This document shows positions 52,630 to 62,550 of a stretch of DNA of 64,000 nucleotides, piece after piece (positions within the stretch are counted from its first letter, which is position 1; each line of letters starts with the position of its first letter). Position numbers and translations under genes: made by a program. Under the pieces are notes generated by a model. It did not search any database. It had not been told where the DNA came from and worked only from the letters and a program-made list of their open reading frames with translations. The DNA is from Lancefieldella parvula DSM 20469 (lineage in GTDB: Bacteria > Actinomycetota > Coriobacteriia > Coriobacteriales > Atopobiaceae), in NCBI RefSeq assembly GCF_000024225.1, contig NC_013203.1:868001-932000 (forward strand), given 5' to 3'.

Positions 52630-52658
52630 ATCTTACGAGACAAAGGGTTTCTCGTCAA
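52630..52658 (-). promoter_or_regulatory. Promoter of the rimP-nusA-infB operon
   Basis: TTGACG and TAAGAT are separated by exactly 17 bp on the minus strand, starting 13 nt after the leuS stop. This is among the best sigma-70-type promoters in the window. The predicted leader is about 75 nt. Confidence 0.8.
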
Positions 52659-52670
52659 GTATTTTTGCTG

Positions 52671-55244
52671 TTAGGCAACGATATTCACAAGGCGCCCCTT
52701 AACAACAATAACTTTTTTAATCTCTTTGCCCTCAAGCTGATCGGCAATTGCCTTGGTTGCGGCTGCAGTAAGCTCTTCCTCAGAAGCATCGGCAGAAACC
52801 TCAATACGTGCTCGAACCTTACCCTTAAGCTGAACGGCAATCTCAACCGTATTACTCTTTGCTTGTTCTGGATCAAATTCTGGCCAAGGTTGATGGTAAA
52901 CAGGAACATCTTTGCCCAAAGCCTCGTGGCTGAGTTCCTCTGCCCAGTGAGGGATAATTGGAGCCAGCATAGCTACAACGTCATTTGCAACCTTGTAGCA
53001 AAGTGCAGCATCTCTTGACTCTGCAGGGACCTCGTTAATGTAAGCGCTTGCTGCATTAACAAGCTCCATAACTGCAGAAATTGCAGTATTAAACTGACCT
53101 TTATCAAACTCAGTAGTACAACGGATTCCCATAGCATTAAGAACACGGTTGAGCTCAAGCGACTTTGAATCCAAAGCAGTGTGGTCGAGTACGGCAGAAG
53201 CATCAGCAGTACGAGAGAGCTCCCACACTACACGCCATGCGCGTTTGATAAAGCGGTTTGCACCCGCAATAGCCTTCTCGTCCCAGTCAAAATCCTTCTC
53301 TGGTGGAGCAACAAAGAGAATAGCAAGACGCATTGTATCTGCACCATAAGGCTCAATGACAGAACTTGGAGGCACAACGTTACCCTTTGACTTTGACATG
53401 GTATCGCCGTGCTCATCCTTGACCATACCCTGAGTCATCAAATTCTTAAATGGCTCATCGATGTCAATCATGCCCAGATCACGAAGGACCTTTGTAAAGA
53501 AGCGAGAATACAGGAGGTGTAGAATTGCATGCTCAATGCCGCCGATATAGTTATCTACAGGCATCCAGCGATCAACAGATTCCTTGGAAAAAGGAAGCTC
53601 AGTGTTGTGCGGGTCGCAGTAACGCAGGTAGTACCAGCTAGAACACGTGAAGGTATCCATAGTGTCAGTAATGCGCTTTGCAGGCTTTCCGCACTTTGGA
53701 CAGGTAGTCTCAACAAACTCCTTGCACTCAGCAAGAGTATCTCCTGCAGCTAGATCAAGATTGTCTGGAAGCATGACAGGAAGCTGATCATAAGGAACAG
53801 GAACGTCACCACAGCAATCACAATGGATCATAGGAATTGGATTGCCCCAATAGCGCTGCCTAGAAATAAGCCAATCACGAAGACGGAACTGAACAGTTCG
53901 ACGGCCAACACTATGCTCAGTCAAATACGCAACAACAGCTTCTTCTGCCTCGGAATGCTTACCGCCACGAAGGCCAGTAAATGGACCAGACTGGACAAGA
54001 ACACCAACGGTATCCATTGGTCCGTCCCAGTCAACGGAGGTTACTTTGTAATCAGAAACCCCCTTGAGCTCTTCATAGATATCTGTTCCCTCTTCACAAA
54101 TGATAGGAACAATAGGCAGGTCGTACTTCTTTGCAAAATCAAAGTCACGCTTATCGCCCGATGGAACACCCATAACAGCGCCAGTGCCATAGTCGAGAAG
54201 AACATAGTCAGCAACCCAAATTGGCACAGTCCGTCCGGTAACAGGATTAATCGCGTAACGACCAGTAAATACACCGTGCTTCTCGCGGTCTGTACCCTGT
54301 CGATCAATAGAAGAAACCTTTACAGCTTCCTCATGAAGAGCATCAAAAGCAGCCTTATACTCTGAATCCCCTACCAACTCTGCAGCAAGCTTAGACTCCG
54401 GTGGAAGCAACATAAAAGTGCAACCATAGATAGTATCTGCACGCGTAGTAAAGACTGTCATCTTGGTATCAGTTGGCGTAACACCATCAGTATCTGCCAG
54501 AATGAAATCAATCTCTGCACCCTCAGAACGTCCAATCCAGTTTGCCTGCATAGCACGGACACGCTCTGGCCAACCCTCAAGTTGATCAAGATCATCCAAA
54601 AGCTCCTGAGCATAATCAGTGATGCGCAGATACCACTGAGAGAGCTCACGTTTCTCTGGAACGGCACCACAGCGCCAACATTTACCGTTAACTACTTGCT
54701 CATTTGCAAGAACAGTTTTGTCATTAGGACACCAGTTAACAGGACTTGTAGCACGATATACTAAGCCCTTCTCAAGCATCTTAAGAAAGATCCACTGGCC
54801 CCATTTATAGTACTCAGGGTCACACGTATTAAACATACGGTCTTTATCGTAGGCAAAGCCCATGCGGAACATGGTCTTTACAGCCTGGTCAATGTTCTTA
54901 TGAGTCCACACAGAAGGCTGGGTATTATGCTTAATTGCAGCGTTTTCTGCAGGAAGACCAAATGCGTCAAAGCCCATTGGATGAAGAACATCAAAACCAC
55001 GCATGCGAGCCTGACGAGCCATAGCATCACCAATGGTGTAATTACGGGCATGGCCCATATGAAGATCACCCGAAGGATAAGGGAACATCTCTAGAACGTA
55101 TTTTTTAGGCCTTGAGCTGTCTTCTTCTGTCTTGTAAAGATTCTGCTCTTCCCAGATGCGCTGCCACTTGGTTTCAATGGCTTCAGCATCGTAGACAGGA
55201 AAATCGCCTGTGGTGGATACGTTCTGTACTTCCTCGTTTTCCAC
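52671..55244 (-). CDS. leuS: Leucyl-tRNA synthetase
   Basis: LeuS charges tRNA-Leu. I set the start at GTG 55244, which has AAAGGGGA 6 nt upstream; the frame extends to 55307 but runs through a hairpin and lacks homology there. The 857-residue protein has the class-I signatures HMGHARN and [11 protein letters not shown]1 editing domain (around [12 protein letters not shown]) and a zinc-like CPKCGKPA insert can also be read, and the C-terminal domain is complete. guaB lies 75 nt upstream. Confidence 0.96.
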   Translation of the reverse strand: MENEEVQNVSTTGDFPVYDAEAIETKWQRIWEEQNLYKTEEDSSRPKKYVLEMFPYPSGDLHMGHARNYTIGDAMARQARMRGFDVLHPMGFDAFGLPAENAAIKHNTQPSVWTHKNIDQAVKTMFRMGFAYDKDRMFNTCDPEYYKWGQWIFLKMLEKGLVYRATSPVNWCPNDKTVLANEQVVNGKCWRCGAVPEKRELSQWYLRITDYAQELLDDLDQLEGWPERVRAMQANWIGRSEGAEIDFILADTDGVTPTDTKMTVFTTRADTIYGCTFMLLPPESKLAAELVGDSEYKAAFDALHEEAVKVSSIDRQGTDREKHGVFTGRYAINPVTGRTVPIWVADYVLLDYGTGAVMGVPSGDKRDFDFAKKYDLPIVPIICEEGTDIYEELKGVSDYKVTSVDWDGPMDTVGVLVQSGPFTGLRGGKHSEAEEAVVAYLTEHSVGRRTVQFRLRDWLISRQRYWGNPIPMIHCDCCGDVPVPYDQLPVMLPDNLDLAAGDTLAECKEFVETTCPKCGKPAKRITDTMDTFTCSSWYYLRYCDPHNTELPFSKESVDRWMPVDNYIGGIEHAILHLLYSRFFTKVLRDLGMIDIDEPFKNLMTQGMVKDEHGDTMSKSKGNVVPPSSVIEPYGADTMRLAILFVAPPEKDFDWDEKAIAGANRFIKRAWRVVWELSRTADASAVLDHTALDSKSLELNRVLNAMGIRCTTEFDKGQFNTAISAVMELVNAASAYINEVPAESRDAALCYKVANDVVAMLAPIIPHWAEELSHEALGKDVPVYHQPWPEFDPEQAKSNTVEIAVQLKGKVRARIEVSADASEEELTAAATKAIADQLEGKEIKKVIVVKGRLVNIVA

Positions 55245-55267
55245 GAGTTCCCCTTTCTTATAGAGAT

Positions 55268-55296
55268 GCGTCACCAAGCAAAATACTTGGTGACGC
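55268..55296 (-). promoter_or_regulatory. Hairpin between guaB and leuS
   Basis: A perfect 11-bp inverted repeat (GCGTCACCAAG/CTTGGTGACGC) with a 7-nt loop begins 24 nt after the guaB stop and ends 24 nt before the leuS start. There is no T-run, so it is more likely a processing or stability element than a terminator. Confidence 0.6.
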
Positions 55297-55319
55297 CAGT
55301 AGTCCATAAATCCTGTTGG

Positions 55320-56843
55320 TTATGAACGGAAGTTATAACTGACCTGCTGGTTTGAGTCTTTCAGCAAGACATCGTGAGCGCCACCCTCAACAATTGAAGT
55401 TGAAGATACAAGCGTAATCTTTGCCTTATCACGAAGCTCTGGAATATCAAGAGCACCGCAGTTGCACATTGTGGACTTAACCTTCAGAAGCGATGCCTCA
55501 ACGCCGTCCTTCAGAGGACCTGCATATGGGACGTAGGAGTCAACACCCTCAACAAAGGAAAGGCCACGCTTGTTGCCACCAAGGTCGTAGCGCTGCCAGT
55601 TACGAGCGCGCGCAGAACCCTCGCCCCAGTACTCCTTCATGTAAGAGCCATTGACGATAACGCGGTCTGAAGGACTCTCGTCAAAGCGAGCAAAATAACG
55701 GCCAAGCATCATAAAGTCGGAGCCCATAGCAAGAGCAAGAGTCATGTGATAATCGTATACAATTCCACCGTCAGAGCAGATTGGAATATAGACGCCGGTC
55801 TCCTCAAAGTACTCATCACGAGCACGAGCAACATCAATTACAGAAGTTGCCTGACCACGGCCAATACCCTTCTGCTCACGGGTAATACAGATAGATCCGC
55901 CACCAATACCAATCTTGATAAAATCAGCGCCAGCCTTGGCCAAGAAACGGAAGCCCTCAGCGTCTACAACGTTACCTGCGCCAATCTTGACGGAATCACC
56001 ATAAGTTGCACGAACCCATTCAAGCGTGCGCTTCTGCCACTCGGAATAACCCTCAGAAGAGTCGATACATAAAACATCAGCGCCTGCTTCGACAAGCAAA
56101 GGAACGCGAGTCTCATAGTCACGAGTATTGATGCCAGCACCAACCATATAACGCTTAGAATCATCAAGAAGCTCATCTGGAGCAGACTTGTGGGAATCAT
56201 AATCCTTACGGAATACAAGGCTAACCAGATGACCATTCTTATCAACAATAGGAAGGGCGTTAAGCTTGTTATCCCAAATAATGTCATTTGCCTCTTTGAG
56301 GGAAGTATCCTCTGGTGCAGTAATAAGCTTATCAGCTGGGGTCATAAACTCAGAAACAAGCTTAGAACGATCATCGCGAGAAGGACGATAATCACGAGAG
56401 GTAACAATACCTACCAACTTGCCGCGAGAAGTGCCGTCATCAGTAACGGGCATAGTGGAGTGGCCGGACTTCTCTTTAAGATCAAGTACATCACCAAGGG
56501 TCATTTCTGGAGTAAGCGTTGAATCAGAGACAACAAAACCTGCTTTGTAGCTCTTAACCTCACGAACCATCTGAGCCTCATCCTCAGCGGACTGAGAGCC
56601 GTAAATAAAGGCAATGCCGCCCTGCTGGGCCAAAGCAATTGCCAAACGAGGGCCAGATACCGACTGCATTACTGCAGAAACCATAGGGATATTGAGTTCA
56701 ATTGCGCTTTTCTCGCCACGCTTAAACTTAACAAGAGGAGTCTTCAAAGAAACATTTGCAGGAATGTTCTCAGCTGATGAATAGCCAGGAACCAAAAGAT
56801 ACTCAGAAAATGTATGTGATTCGCCTTCGAAGAACTTTGCCAT
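55320..56843 (-). CDS. guaB: Inosine-5'-monophosphate dehydrogenase
   Basis: GuaB oxidises IMP to XMP, the first committed step to GTP. The 507-residue protein is a TIM barrel with two CBS domains inserted at about 95-220. The catalytic loop is [17 protein letters not shown] with the active-site cysteine, followed by [18 protein letters not shown]. The C-terminal flap is of the longer bacterial type. GGAGGGAGCC precedes the ATG. Confidence 0.95.
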   Translation of the reverse strand: MAKFFEGESHTFSEYLLVPGYSSAENIPANVSLKTPLVKFKRGEKSAIELNIPMVSAVMQSVSGPRLAIALAQQGGIAFIYGSQSAEDEAQMVREVKSYKAGFVVSDSTLTPEMTLGDVLDLKEKSGHSTMPVTDDGTSRGKLVGIVTSRDYRPSRDDRSKLVSEFMTPADKLITAPEDTSLKEANDIIWDNKLNALPIVDKNGHLVSLVFRKDYDSHKSAPDELLDDSKRYMVGAGINTRDYETRVPLLVEAGADVLCIDSSEGYSEWQKRTLEWVRATYGDSVKIGAGNVVDAEGFRFLAKAGADFIKIGIGGGSICITREQKGIGRGQATSVIDVARARDEYFEETGVYIPICSDGGIVYDYHMTLALAMGSDFMMLGRYFARFDESPSDRVIVNGSYMKEYWGEGSARARNWQRYDLGGNKRGLSFVEGVDSYVPYAGPLKDGVEASLLKVKSTMCNCGALDIPELRDKAKITLVSSTSIVEGGAHDVLLKDSNQQVSYNFRS

Positions 56844-56892
56844 TGTTTTTGGCTCCCTCCTGACCTACCGGTCATGCTCAACGTGTTTTGGC

Positions 56893-56898
56893 ATTGTA
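56893..56898 (-). promoter_or_regulatory. Candidate -10 element of guaB
   Basis: TACAAT on the minus strand lies 50 nt before the guaB start and 21 nt after the end of the glycosyltransferase gene. No good -35 element is seen. Confidence 0.3.
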
Positions 56899-56918
56899 CC
56901 ACCAGTGGAGCATATTAT

Positions 56919-58226
56919 TTAATTTGAACTCCCACTTGAAGCAATAACATCCTCAAAGTTAACAGCAATGTCATGTTTAGTAGGAACCCACTCAACTTTT
57001 TTGAACAAAGCTGCAACGGTAATAGGAATATACGTCATCATAAAAATAGGAAACGTAAAGAGATTGGTAAAAATACGCCACTTTTTCTTTACATGGAAAT
57101 GCTTGTACTCTGAAATAGTAGTGATGAGCGCCAGAATAAAGAAGACAACATACATCGAGAAAACCGTCATAACCAAAGAACCCACACTCATAGCAATCTC
57201 GGCATCAGTTGCAACAAAGCCGTGGCTCAAGTAACCAACCAAAAGATAAGTTCCATTAATAAATGCAGAAAGCAACGACAAAATCATACCTGGTGCAATT
57301 GTCATAAGCATATCGTATGAAGCAAACTGACCCTTGAAAATACCTTTAAGTAGGTCAAAGCCATACGAGAAAAATACCTGATAAAATCCTTTTGTCCAGC
57401 GCATTCTTTGAGTCCATGAAGCTTTAAATGTCAAAGGCTGTTCATCAAAAAATTCTGCTGGAGCATAACCAATTTGAATGTTGTGAGCACAGCAAAACGT
57501 AGAAAACTGAATATCTTCAGTCAATGTATGAAAATCCCATCCATGCATGCCTTTAATAATGCGAGAAGAAACCATCCAACCCGAACCAGAAACCGCACAG
57601 CTTGTACCCATCATCATACGAGCATTATTCAAAAACTTTGCTTCACGCATAAACCATGTAGCATAGGCAGAACTAACCCAACTAGAATCAAAATTCTTTG
57701 AGTTTCTATAGCTGGTGCACACAAGATACCCTGCATCAAAAGCTTGATTCATAATTTTAAGATAGCTTGGAGAAACCAGGTTATCGGCGTCCATAACAAT
57801 GAAAGCCTCGTATTTGTCACCGTACTCATTAAGAATGCGATCAAAGCCGTAATCCATAACCCAGCTCTTACCCTTACGAGCAAGGTCATTACGCTCCCAA
57901 GTAATTGCTCCAGCTTTTCTTGCCTCTTCTGCTGTTTTATCAGTACAGGCATCTGCAACAACAAAGACATCCATCAGCTCCCGAGGATAATCTTGAGAAA
58001 GAATAGATCTGACAAGATTGCCAATAACAGGCTCTTCATTGTGGGCAGCAATAAAGAAAGCATAGCGATGCTGCTTTTTTGCCTCGGGAAGCTTTACCTC
58101 GCCTTTAAACATAACGCGAAGGATATACACAATCTGATAGAAGTATGCGAGCGTAAAGAAAAGCCAGATGATAAAATTAAAAACAACGATTGGTGTGATA
58201 CCGAGTCTGTTAAATTGCAATGGCAT
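56919..58226 (-). CDS. Membrane glycosyltransferase, GT2 family
   Basis: This is a processive-type GT2 glycosyltransferase, similar in layout to hyaluronan, chitin-oligomer and poly-GlcNAc synthases. I choose ATG 58226 with AGGGGTATGC upstream over a TTG at 58256. The 435-residue protein has an N-terminal membrane segment (10-36), the nucleotide-sugar DAD motif (146-148), TED (236-238) and QRMRW (273-277), then about four C-terminal membrane segments. It probably makes or extends a surface polysaccharide, but the sugar is unknown. It lies between guaB and the ABC pair, with no related genes beside it. Confidence 0.85.
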   Translation of the reverse strand: MPLQFNRLGITPIVVFNFIIWLFFTLAYFYQIVYILRVMFKGEVKLPEAKKQHRYAFFIAAHNEEPVIGNLVRSILSQDYPRELMDVFVVADACTDKTAEEARKAGAITWERNDLARKGKSWVMDYGFDRILNEYGDKYEAFIVMDADNLVSPSYLKIMNQAFDAGYLVCTSYRNSKNFDSSWVSSAYATWFMREAKFLNNARMMMGTSCAVSGSGWMVSSRIIKGMHGWDFHTLTEDIQFSTFCCAHNIQIGYAPAEFFDEQPLTFKASWTQRMRWTKGFYQVFFSYGFDLLKGIFKGQFASYDMLMTIAPGMILSLLSAFINGTYLLVGYLSHGFVATDAEIAMSVGSLVMTVFSMYVVFFILALITTISEYKHFHVKKKWRIFTNLFTFPIFMMTYIPITVAALFKKVEWVPTKHDIAVNFEDVIASSGSSN

Positions 58227-58351
58227 GCATACCCCTACGCTCCAAACCCAAGGCAAATATGTTTATCAGCCAAAGATTTTCCAACAAACACTTACCTTTA
58301 TAATTTTAGCGCAATAAAACAGATTGCGTATCCACGCTCTCTGAATGTATC

Positions 58352-59001
58352 TCACCGTACAAATAGCTTCCCGTCTTGGATGTCGAGAAGAACGTCTGCT
58401 TTCTGGTCTAATTCGTCAGAGTGCATGATGACAATAGTGGTTCTTTTGCCTTTAAGACTGACCAAATAATCACAGAGCTTCTGTGCTGTTGCGGCGTCCA
58501 AATTTTGTAAGGGTTCATCTAAAACAAGCGCACCTTGTTTTCTTGATAGTGCTCTTAAAAGACCAATTTTTTGTCTCTCACCTAGTGACACAGATTCCGC
58601 ATTTCCATCAAAGCTTTCTGTTCTAAGGGATGAAAAATCAAGCATCTGATAAATCTTGTCGTCAATCTCTTCCCCAAACATATTGTCAGCAAGACTTCCT
58701 TTAACAAGAGGTACTGGACGAGCAAAACGAGAACAGTCTCTAAGCTCATCTGATAGCTGTATATCTCCACTAAACAAAGACGGATCAGAACAGCCTGCTA
58801 AAAGATCAACAAAAGAAGATTTACCTGAACCATTAGAGCCTCTTACGACTACCAAAGACCCATGTGCAATACAGAGAGGTTGCGTGTGAAATAGCTCTGG
58901 TCCTTCAGTAGTAGCAAGAAGTTCTCCCTCTCCTACTTGTAGGGCCGAATCAAGAGAAGAATCCCAAAGGCTTTCATACCCAGAAGGTTCTTGAGAGTCT
59001 T
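58352..59001. repeat. 650-bp perfect direct repeat, copy 1
   Basis: This segment equals 59970-60619 base for base as far as I can read, with an offset of 1618 bp. It begins exactly at the stop codon of the downstream ABC gene and ends 2 nt into a codon at the start of the ATPase domain. Outside it the two genes differ. Confidence 0.95.
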
Positions 59002-59950
59002 TAACAATTTCTTGCAATCGTTCCATGTGAACTTCATTTGTTTTCACAAACATAATCAATCTGAAAAGTTCTGCCAAAGGATTTTGCAATAATGCACAAA
59101 GTTGATATAAAACAAAAATATCACCAACTGATGCAACACCTACCTGATACATTTTAATCGTTATAGCAAGCATAAGTACCTGCAGCAAAGAACAGAGACC
59201 ATTTGGAATTTTCTCATTCAATCCCTCATAGAATCGATATTTTTTAACTGAATTCAAGTACTCCAAGCCAACTTCATGATATTTTTCTTTATATGCTTCA
59301 TCAGCACGAGTAATATTAATAGCTCTTTTATTCTCTACAATTTGTTTAGATTCATTTAAATATCTATCTTGAGCTGGAATGATATTTCTCTGTAAATCAG
59401 CGATTCTTTGAGTAGGAAATTCTATAACAAACAAAAAGATGGGAATATATACAAGCGCCGCAGTGAAATAAATACGATTTATAAGAAATAGCGCTAGCAA
59501 AATAATTAAAACACATCCAGCAGCGCTCAAAATTCTAATGTTTACAGCACTATATATAGATCCATACATAGTAGTAGAACTACTAAGAAGATTCATGTAA
59601 TATCCTTTTTCGTGCTTTTTATAAGAACGTAAAGGCATGGCAACAATCTCGTATATAACCCGCTTCGCACTGTCCGTTCTTTGTTTAATCTCGGAACGCA
59701 GAGGAAACCATCCCTTAAATGTAAGCACAAGAATCGTCGATACAAGCGATAGAAATAAAATTAAAACAAGAATAGTAATCTGATTGGATGCATCCATACC
59801 TTGAGAAATATGACTAATCAATAACCCCAACATCAGACTAATAGCCACCGAAAAAGCAGTTGAAAGTATTGATCCACTTATTAAAAAGACGTTCTCCTTT
59901 GTTATAGCAAAGGCTGAATGCTTATCAAATTTGTAAAATTTATCCTGCAT
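58352..59950 (-). CDS. ABC half-transporter B (membrane domain + ATPase)
   Basis: The protein (532 residues from the ATG at 59950, which has AGAGGAG 8 nt upstream; ATG 59956 is an alternative) has an exporter-type membrane domain (about 1-300) with five to six hydrophobic segments. An ATPase domain (318-532) follows. Walker A is GSNGSGKSS, Walker B is ALVLDEPL and the H-loop histidine is in VIMHSDE. The signature is SLGERQ rather than LSGGQ, and the Q-loop glutamine is not evident (ARPVPLVKGSL). The ATPase domain is identical to that of the upstream gene. It probably forms a heterodimer with half-transporter A; the substrate is unknown. Confidence 0.88.
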   Translation of the reverse strand: MQDKFYKFDKHSAFAITKENVFLISGSILSTAFSVAISLMLGLLISHISQGMDASNQITILVLILFLSLVSTILVLTFKGWFPLRSEIKQRTDSAKRVIYEIVAMPLRSYKKHEKGYYMNLLSSSTTMYGSIYSAVNIRILSAAGCVLIILLALFLINRIYFTAALVYIPIFLFVIEFPTQRIADLQRNIIPAQDRYLNESKQIVENKRAINITRADEAYKEKYHEVGLEYLNSVKKYRFYEGLNEKIPNGLCSLLQVLMLAITIKMYQVGVASVGDIFVLYQLCALLQNPLAELFRLIMFVKTNEVHMERLQEIVKDSQEPSGYESLWDSSLDSALQVGEGELLATTEGPELFHTQPLCIAHGSLVVVRGSNGSGKSSFVDLLAGCSDPSLFSGDIQLSDELRDCSRFARPVPLVKGSLADNMFGEEIDDKIYQMLDFSSLRTESFDGNAESVSLGERQKIGLLRALSRKQGALVLDEPLQNLDAATAQKLCDYLVSLKGKRTTIVIMHSDELDQKADVLLDIQDGKLFVR

Positions 59951-59969
59951 ATTCATATCTCCTCTACCA

Positions 59970-60619
59970 TCACCGTACAAATAGCTTCCCGTCTTGGATG
60001 TCGAGAAGAACGTCTGCTTTCTGGTCTAATTCGTCAGAGTGCATGATGACAATAGTGGTTCTTTTGCCTTTAAGACTGACCAAATAATCACAGAGCTTCT
60101 GTGCTGTTGCGGCGTCCAAATTTTGTAAGGGTTCATCTAAAACAAGCGCACCTTGTTTTCTTGATAGTGCTCTTAAAAGACCAATTTTTTGTCTCTCACC
60201 TAGTGACACAGATTCCGCATTTCCATCAAAGCTTTCTGTTCTAAGGGATGAAAAATCAAGCATCTGATAAATCTTGTCGTCAATCTCTTCCCCAAACATA
60301 TTGTCAGCAAGACTTCCTTTAACAAGAGGTACTGGACGAGCAAAACGAGAACAGTCTCTAAGCTCATCTGATAGCTGTATATCTCCACTAAACAAAGACG
60401 GATCAGAACAGCCTGCTAAAAGATCAACAAAAGAAGATTTACCTGAACCATTAGAGCCTCTTACGACTACCAAAGACCCATGTGCAATACAGAGAGGTTG
60501 CGTGTGAAATAGCTCTGGTCCTTCAGTAGTAGCAAGAAGTTCTCCCTCTCCTACTTGTAGGGCCGAATCAAGAGAAGAATCCCAAAGGCTTTCATACCCA
60601 GAAGGTTCTTGAGAGTCTT
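59970..60619. repeat. 650-bp perfect direct repeat, copy 2
   Basis: This is the second copy of the identical ATPase-coding segment, again starting at the stop codon, here of the upstream ABC gene. Both copies have the same orientation, so recombination between them would delete 1618 bp and leave one fused gene. Confidence 0.95.
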
Positions 60620-61559
60620 GTATATGCTTAAGATAGACATCTATGTCTGCCTTGGTAGCTAGATACGTACTCTTAACAAAACAAAATGTATCAAGAGGTT
60701 CACTCATTATTGACACAATGAGATAAGCAGAAAGAATTCCTCCCACACTCATTTGATTAAAAGATAACAATATAATCCCAAGGATTATTGTTATAACTTG
60801 CATGAAATATAAAAGTGCTGAAGGTAAATTTTTTGATAGTGAATTATAAAAATCGTTTCTTTTTACAAAGAGAAAATATTCATCATTTACTGATTTATAC
60901 GATTTTTCATAATAGTTTTCTGCTCGTAATGCGTTAATAGAAAGCTTTTCCTCAATTACACGTCTACCAGCATCAAGCCATAATTCTCTTTTTTCAATCG
61001 ATTTACTTAAAACTTCATTAGCTTTCTTACTCGGATAATCAATTATTAACAAATAAAATGGAATATATAGAAGAACAAATAAACCAACCCAAAGATTTAC
61101 TATTGCGGCAACAATCACTAAAACAACAAGCGCTAAAAGACTACCTATAAGTTCAACACTTACTGAAACTTGAACTCCACTAAACACAAAAGCTGATGTA
61201 GTTACTGCATTAAGATAGTGTCCAGTATTCTTTTTCGAAAAAATACGAAATGGAATCTTTAAAAGCGCTGATACCGCTGACTCAGAACTAGAAACAGCAG
61301 CTTCTAAATTAAGCTTTTGCGGAATCCATACAGTAAGAAAAAAATTTATGCAAAGTATTACTAATTGAAGCAGCAGCAACAAATCTAATTTTTGCCAAAC
61401 GCTATCATCAATTTGTACACCAAGCATGGCGTCAACTAAATTTCCAGTAAAAATGCCTAACATTGCAACAGCAATATATCCAATTGTTAAACCAATTGCA
61501 GACAAAATTGTTTGCTTTTGAATAATGAATAAATGGGAAAGATTCTTAATCATATTCAT
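59970..61559 (-). CDS. ABC half-transporter A (membrane domain + ATPase)
   Basis: The 529-residue protein has a membrane domain (about 1-300) that is not recognisably alike in sequence to that of half-transporter B except in general layout, and the identical ATPase domain at 315-529. It is the first gene of the pair; its stop lies 19 nt before the start of B. The ATG at 61559 has only a weak GGACTG upstream, and ATG 61553 is also possible. The gene is divergent from an AraC-type regulator. The pairing of an AraC regulator with two half-exporters is known for peptide, drug and siderophore systems, but nothing here identifies the cargo. Confidence 0.88.
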   Translation of the reverse strand: MNMIKNLSHLFIIQKQTILSAIGLTIGYIAVAMLGIFTGNLVDAMLGVQIDDSVWQKLDLLLLLQLVILCINFFLTVWIPQKLNLEAAVSSSESAVSALLKIPFRIFSKKNTGHYLNAVTTSAFVFSGVQVSVSVELIGSLLALVVLVIVAAIVNLWVGLFVLLYIPFYLLIIDYPSKKANEVLSKSIEKRELWLDAGRRVIEEKLSINALRAENYYEKSYKSVNDEYFLFVKRNDFYNSLSKNLPSALLYFMQVITIILGIILLSFNQMSVGGILSAYLIVSIMSEPLDTFCFVKSTYLATKADIDVYLKHIQDSQEPSGYESLWDSSLDSALQVGEGELLATTEGPELFHTQPLCIAHGSLVVVRGSNGSGKSSFVDLLAGCSDPSLFSGDIQLSDELRDCSRFARPVPLVKGSLADNMFGEEIDDKIYQMLDFSSLRTESFDGNAESVSLGERQKIGLLRALSRKQGALVLDEPLQNLDAATAQKLCDYLVSLKGKRTTIVIMHSDELDQKADVLLDIQDGKLFVR

Positions 61560-61684
61560 CAGTCCAATGCAGAATTTATTAACTTAAAAATGCGATAAGC
61601 AACTATTTGTATTTACAGATTAAATATTTGATTCAGGTTTTAATTTAGGGAAATGCATTCTCATAGGAAATCACGTTATTACCC

Positions 61685-61690
61685 TATAAT
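61685..61690 (+). promoter_or_regulatory. -10 element of the AraC-type gene
   Basis: A perfect TATAAT lies 33 nt before the start of the regulator. No -35 element is evident, as is common for promoters needing an activator. The opposite strand carries TTGCTT and TAAATT 18 bp apart as a weak candidate for the ABC genes. Confidence 0.5.
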
Positions 61691-61723
61691 TTGATGTAAA
61701 TAAATAGTATTGAGAGGCTACAT

Positions 61724-62545
61724 ATGAATAACGATCGTCTAACTCAAGCACTTAAAAATATACTTTTAAATGGAAAGACTCTTGCTCAAGAAAGCACTTC
61801 AAACGTTATTTTATACGCACATTACGAAACTAAAGAGACAGACAATCCCCACATAAAAGGATTTTTTTCACTTACCACTGCTTTTGATTTAGAAAATTTA
61901 AATCAATTCTCCAAAAAACCTCATGGAGATACTATTGTTTGCCTTTCAATACTTGCTCGTAAAAACTATTTTGGAAGCTTTCTGTTCTTTTTAATGCCTA
62001 CATCAGAAAATTATTTTACCTTTACTACAAATCTTATATCGAATAAAAATACATTGCCGAAACAAGTTCATCCAGCTGATATTGAACAAATTTATACGCT
62101 TTATACTCAAATTATCATTACCTATTCCGAGAGAAAACCAAATTGGGAAGCTATTGTTACTTCCTTACTTATAACACTTATTACCTGCCTTTCTCCTGAT
62201 GCTCACTATACGTTCACTCCAGGTAACACTAATGAGACGGTCGCTCTTATCCTTAATGAAATTACTGCTCATTCAGAAAGTATCACACTTGCTAAACTGT
62301 CAGAAAAATACTCATATACACCAACGTATCTTTCTGAACTTCTCAGACAAAAATGTGGCAAAACTTTTTCAGAACTTGTTCTAGAACAACGAATGGAACG
62401 AGCAAAAACACTGTTAACTCATACCAAATTGCCTGTCTCAACCATTTCTTCAATGGTTGGATATGGTGGAACAACAGAGTTTTATAAGAAATTTAAGGAT
62501 TACTTTTCTCTTACACCACGTGAAATGAGAAACAAAACTTTTTAG
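61724..62545 (+). CDS. AraC-family transcriptional regulator
   Basis: The 273-residue protein has a C-terminal AraC DNA-binding domain (about 175-270): a first helix-turn-helix LAKLSEKYSYTPTYLSELLR and a second with PVSTISSMVGYGGTTEFYKK, ending FSLTPREMRN. The N-terminal 160 residues are a sensor domain I do not recognise. It is divergent from the ABC pair across 164 nt and is its probable regulator. It is AT-rich like the ABC membrane domains. The stop lies 5 nt from the convergent rluD stop. Confidence 0.88.
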   Translation: MNNDRLTQALKNILLNGKTLAQESTSNVILYAHYETKETDNPHIKGFFSLTTAFDLENLNQFSKKPHGDTIVCLSILARKNYFGSFLFFLMPTSENYFTFTTNLISNKNTLPKQVHPADIEQIYTLYTQIIITYSERKPNWEAIVTSLLITLITCLSPDAHYTFTPGNTNETVALILNEITAHSESITLAKLSEKYSYTPTYLSELLRQKCGKTFSELVLEQRMERAKTLLTHTKLPVSTISSMVGYGGTTEFYKKFKDYFSLTPREMRNKTF

Positions 62546-62550
62546 TCATA

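Noticed and set aside
55245..55307. Longer leuS including 21 upstream codons
   Set aside because: The extension spans the 11-bp hairpin and has no homology to LeuS; GTG 55244 has a clear ribosome binding site.
55245..55319. T-box or other riboswitch in front of leuS
   Set aside because: The leader is only 75 nt and has no specifier loop, T-box sequence or terminator.
58257..58351. Terminator behind the ABC pair
   Set aside because: Only a 4-bp GCGT/ACGC stem is present before a T-rich stretch; too weak to call.
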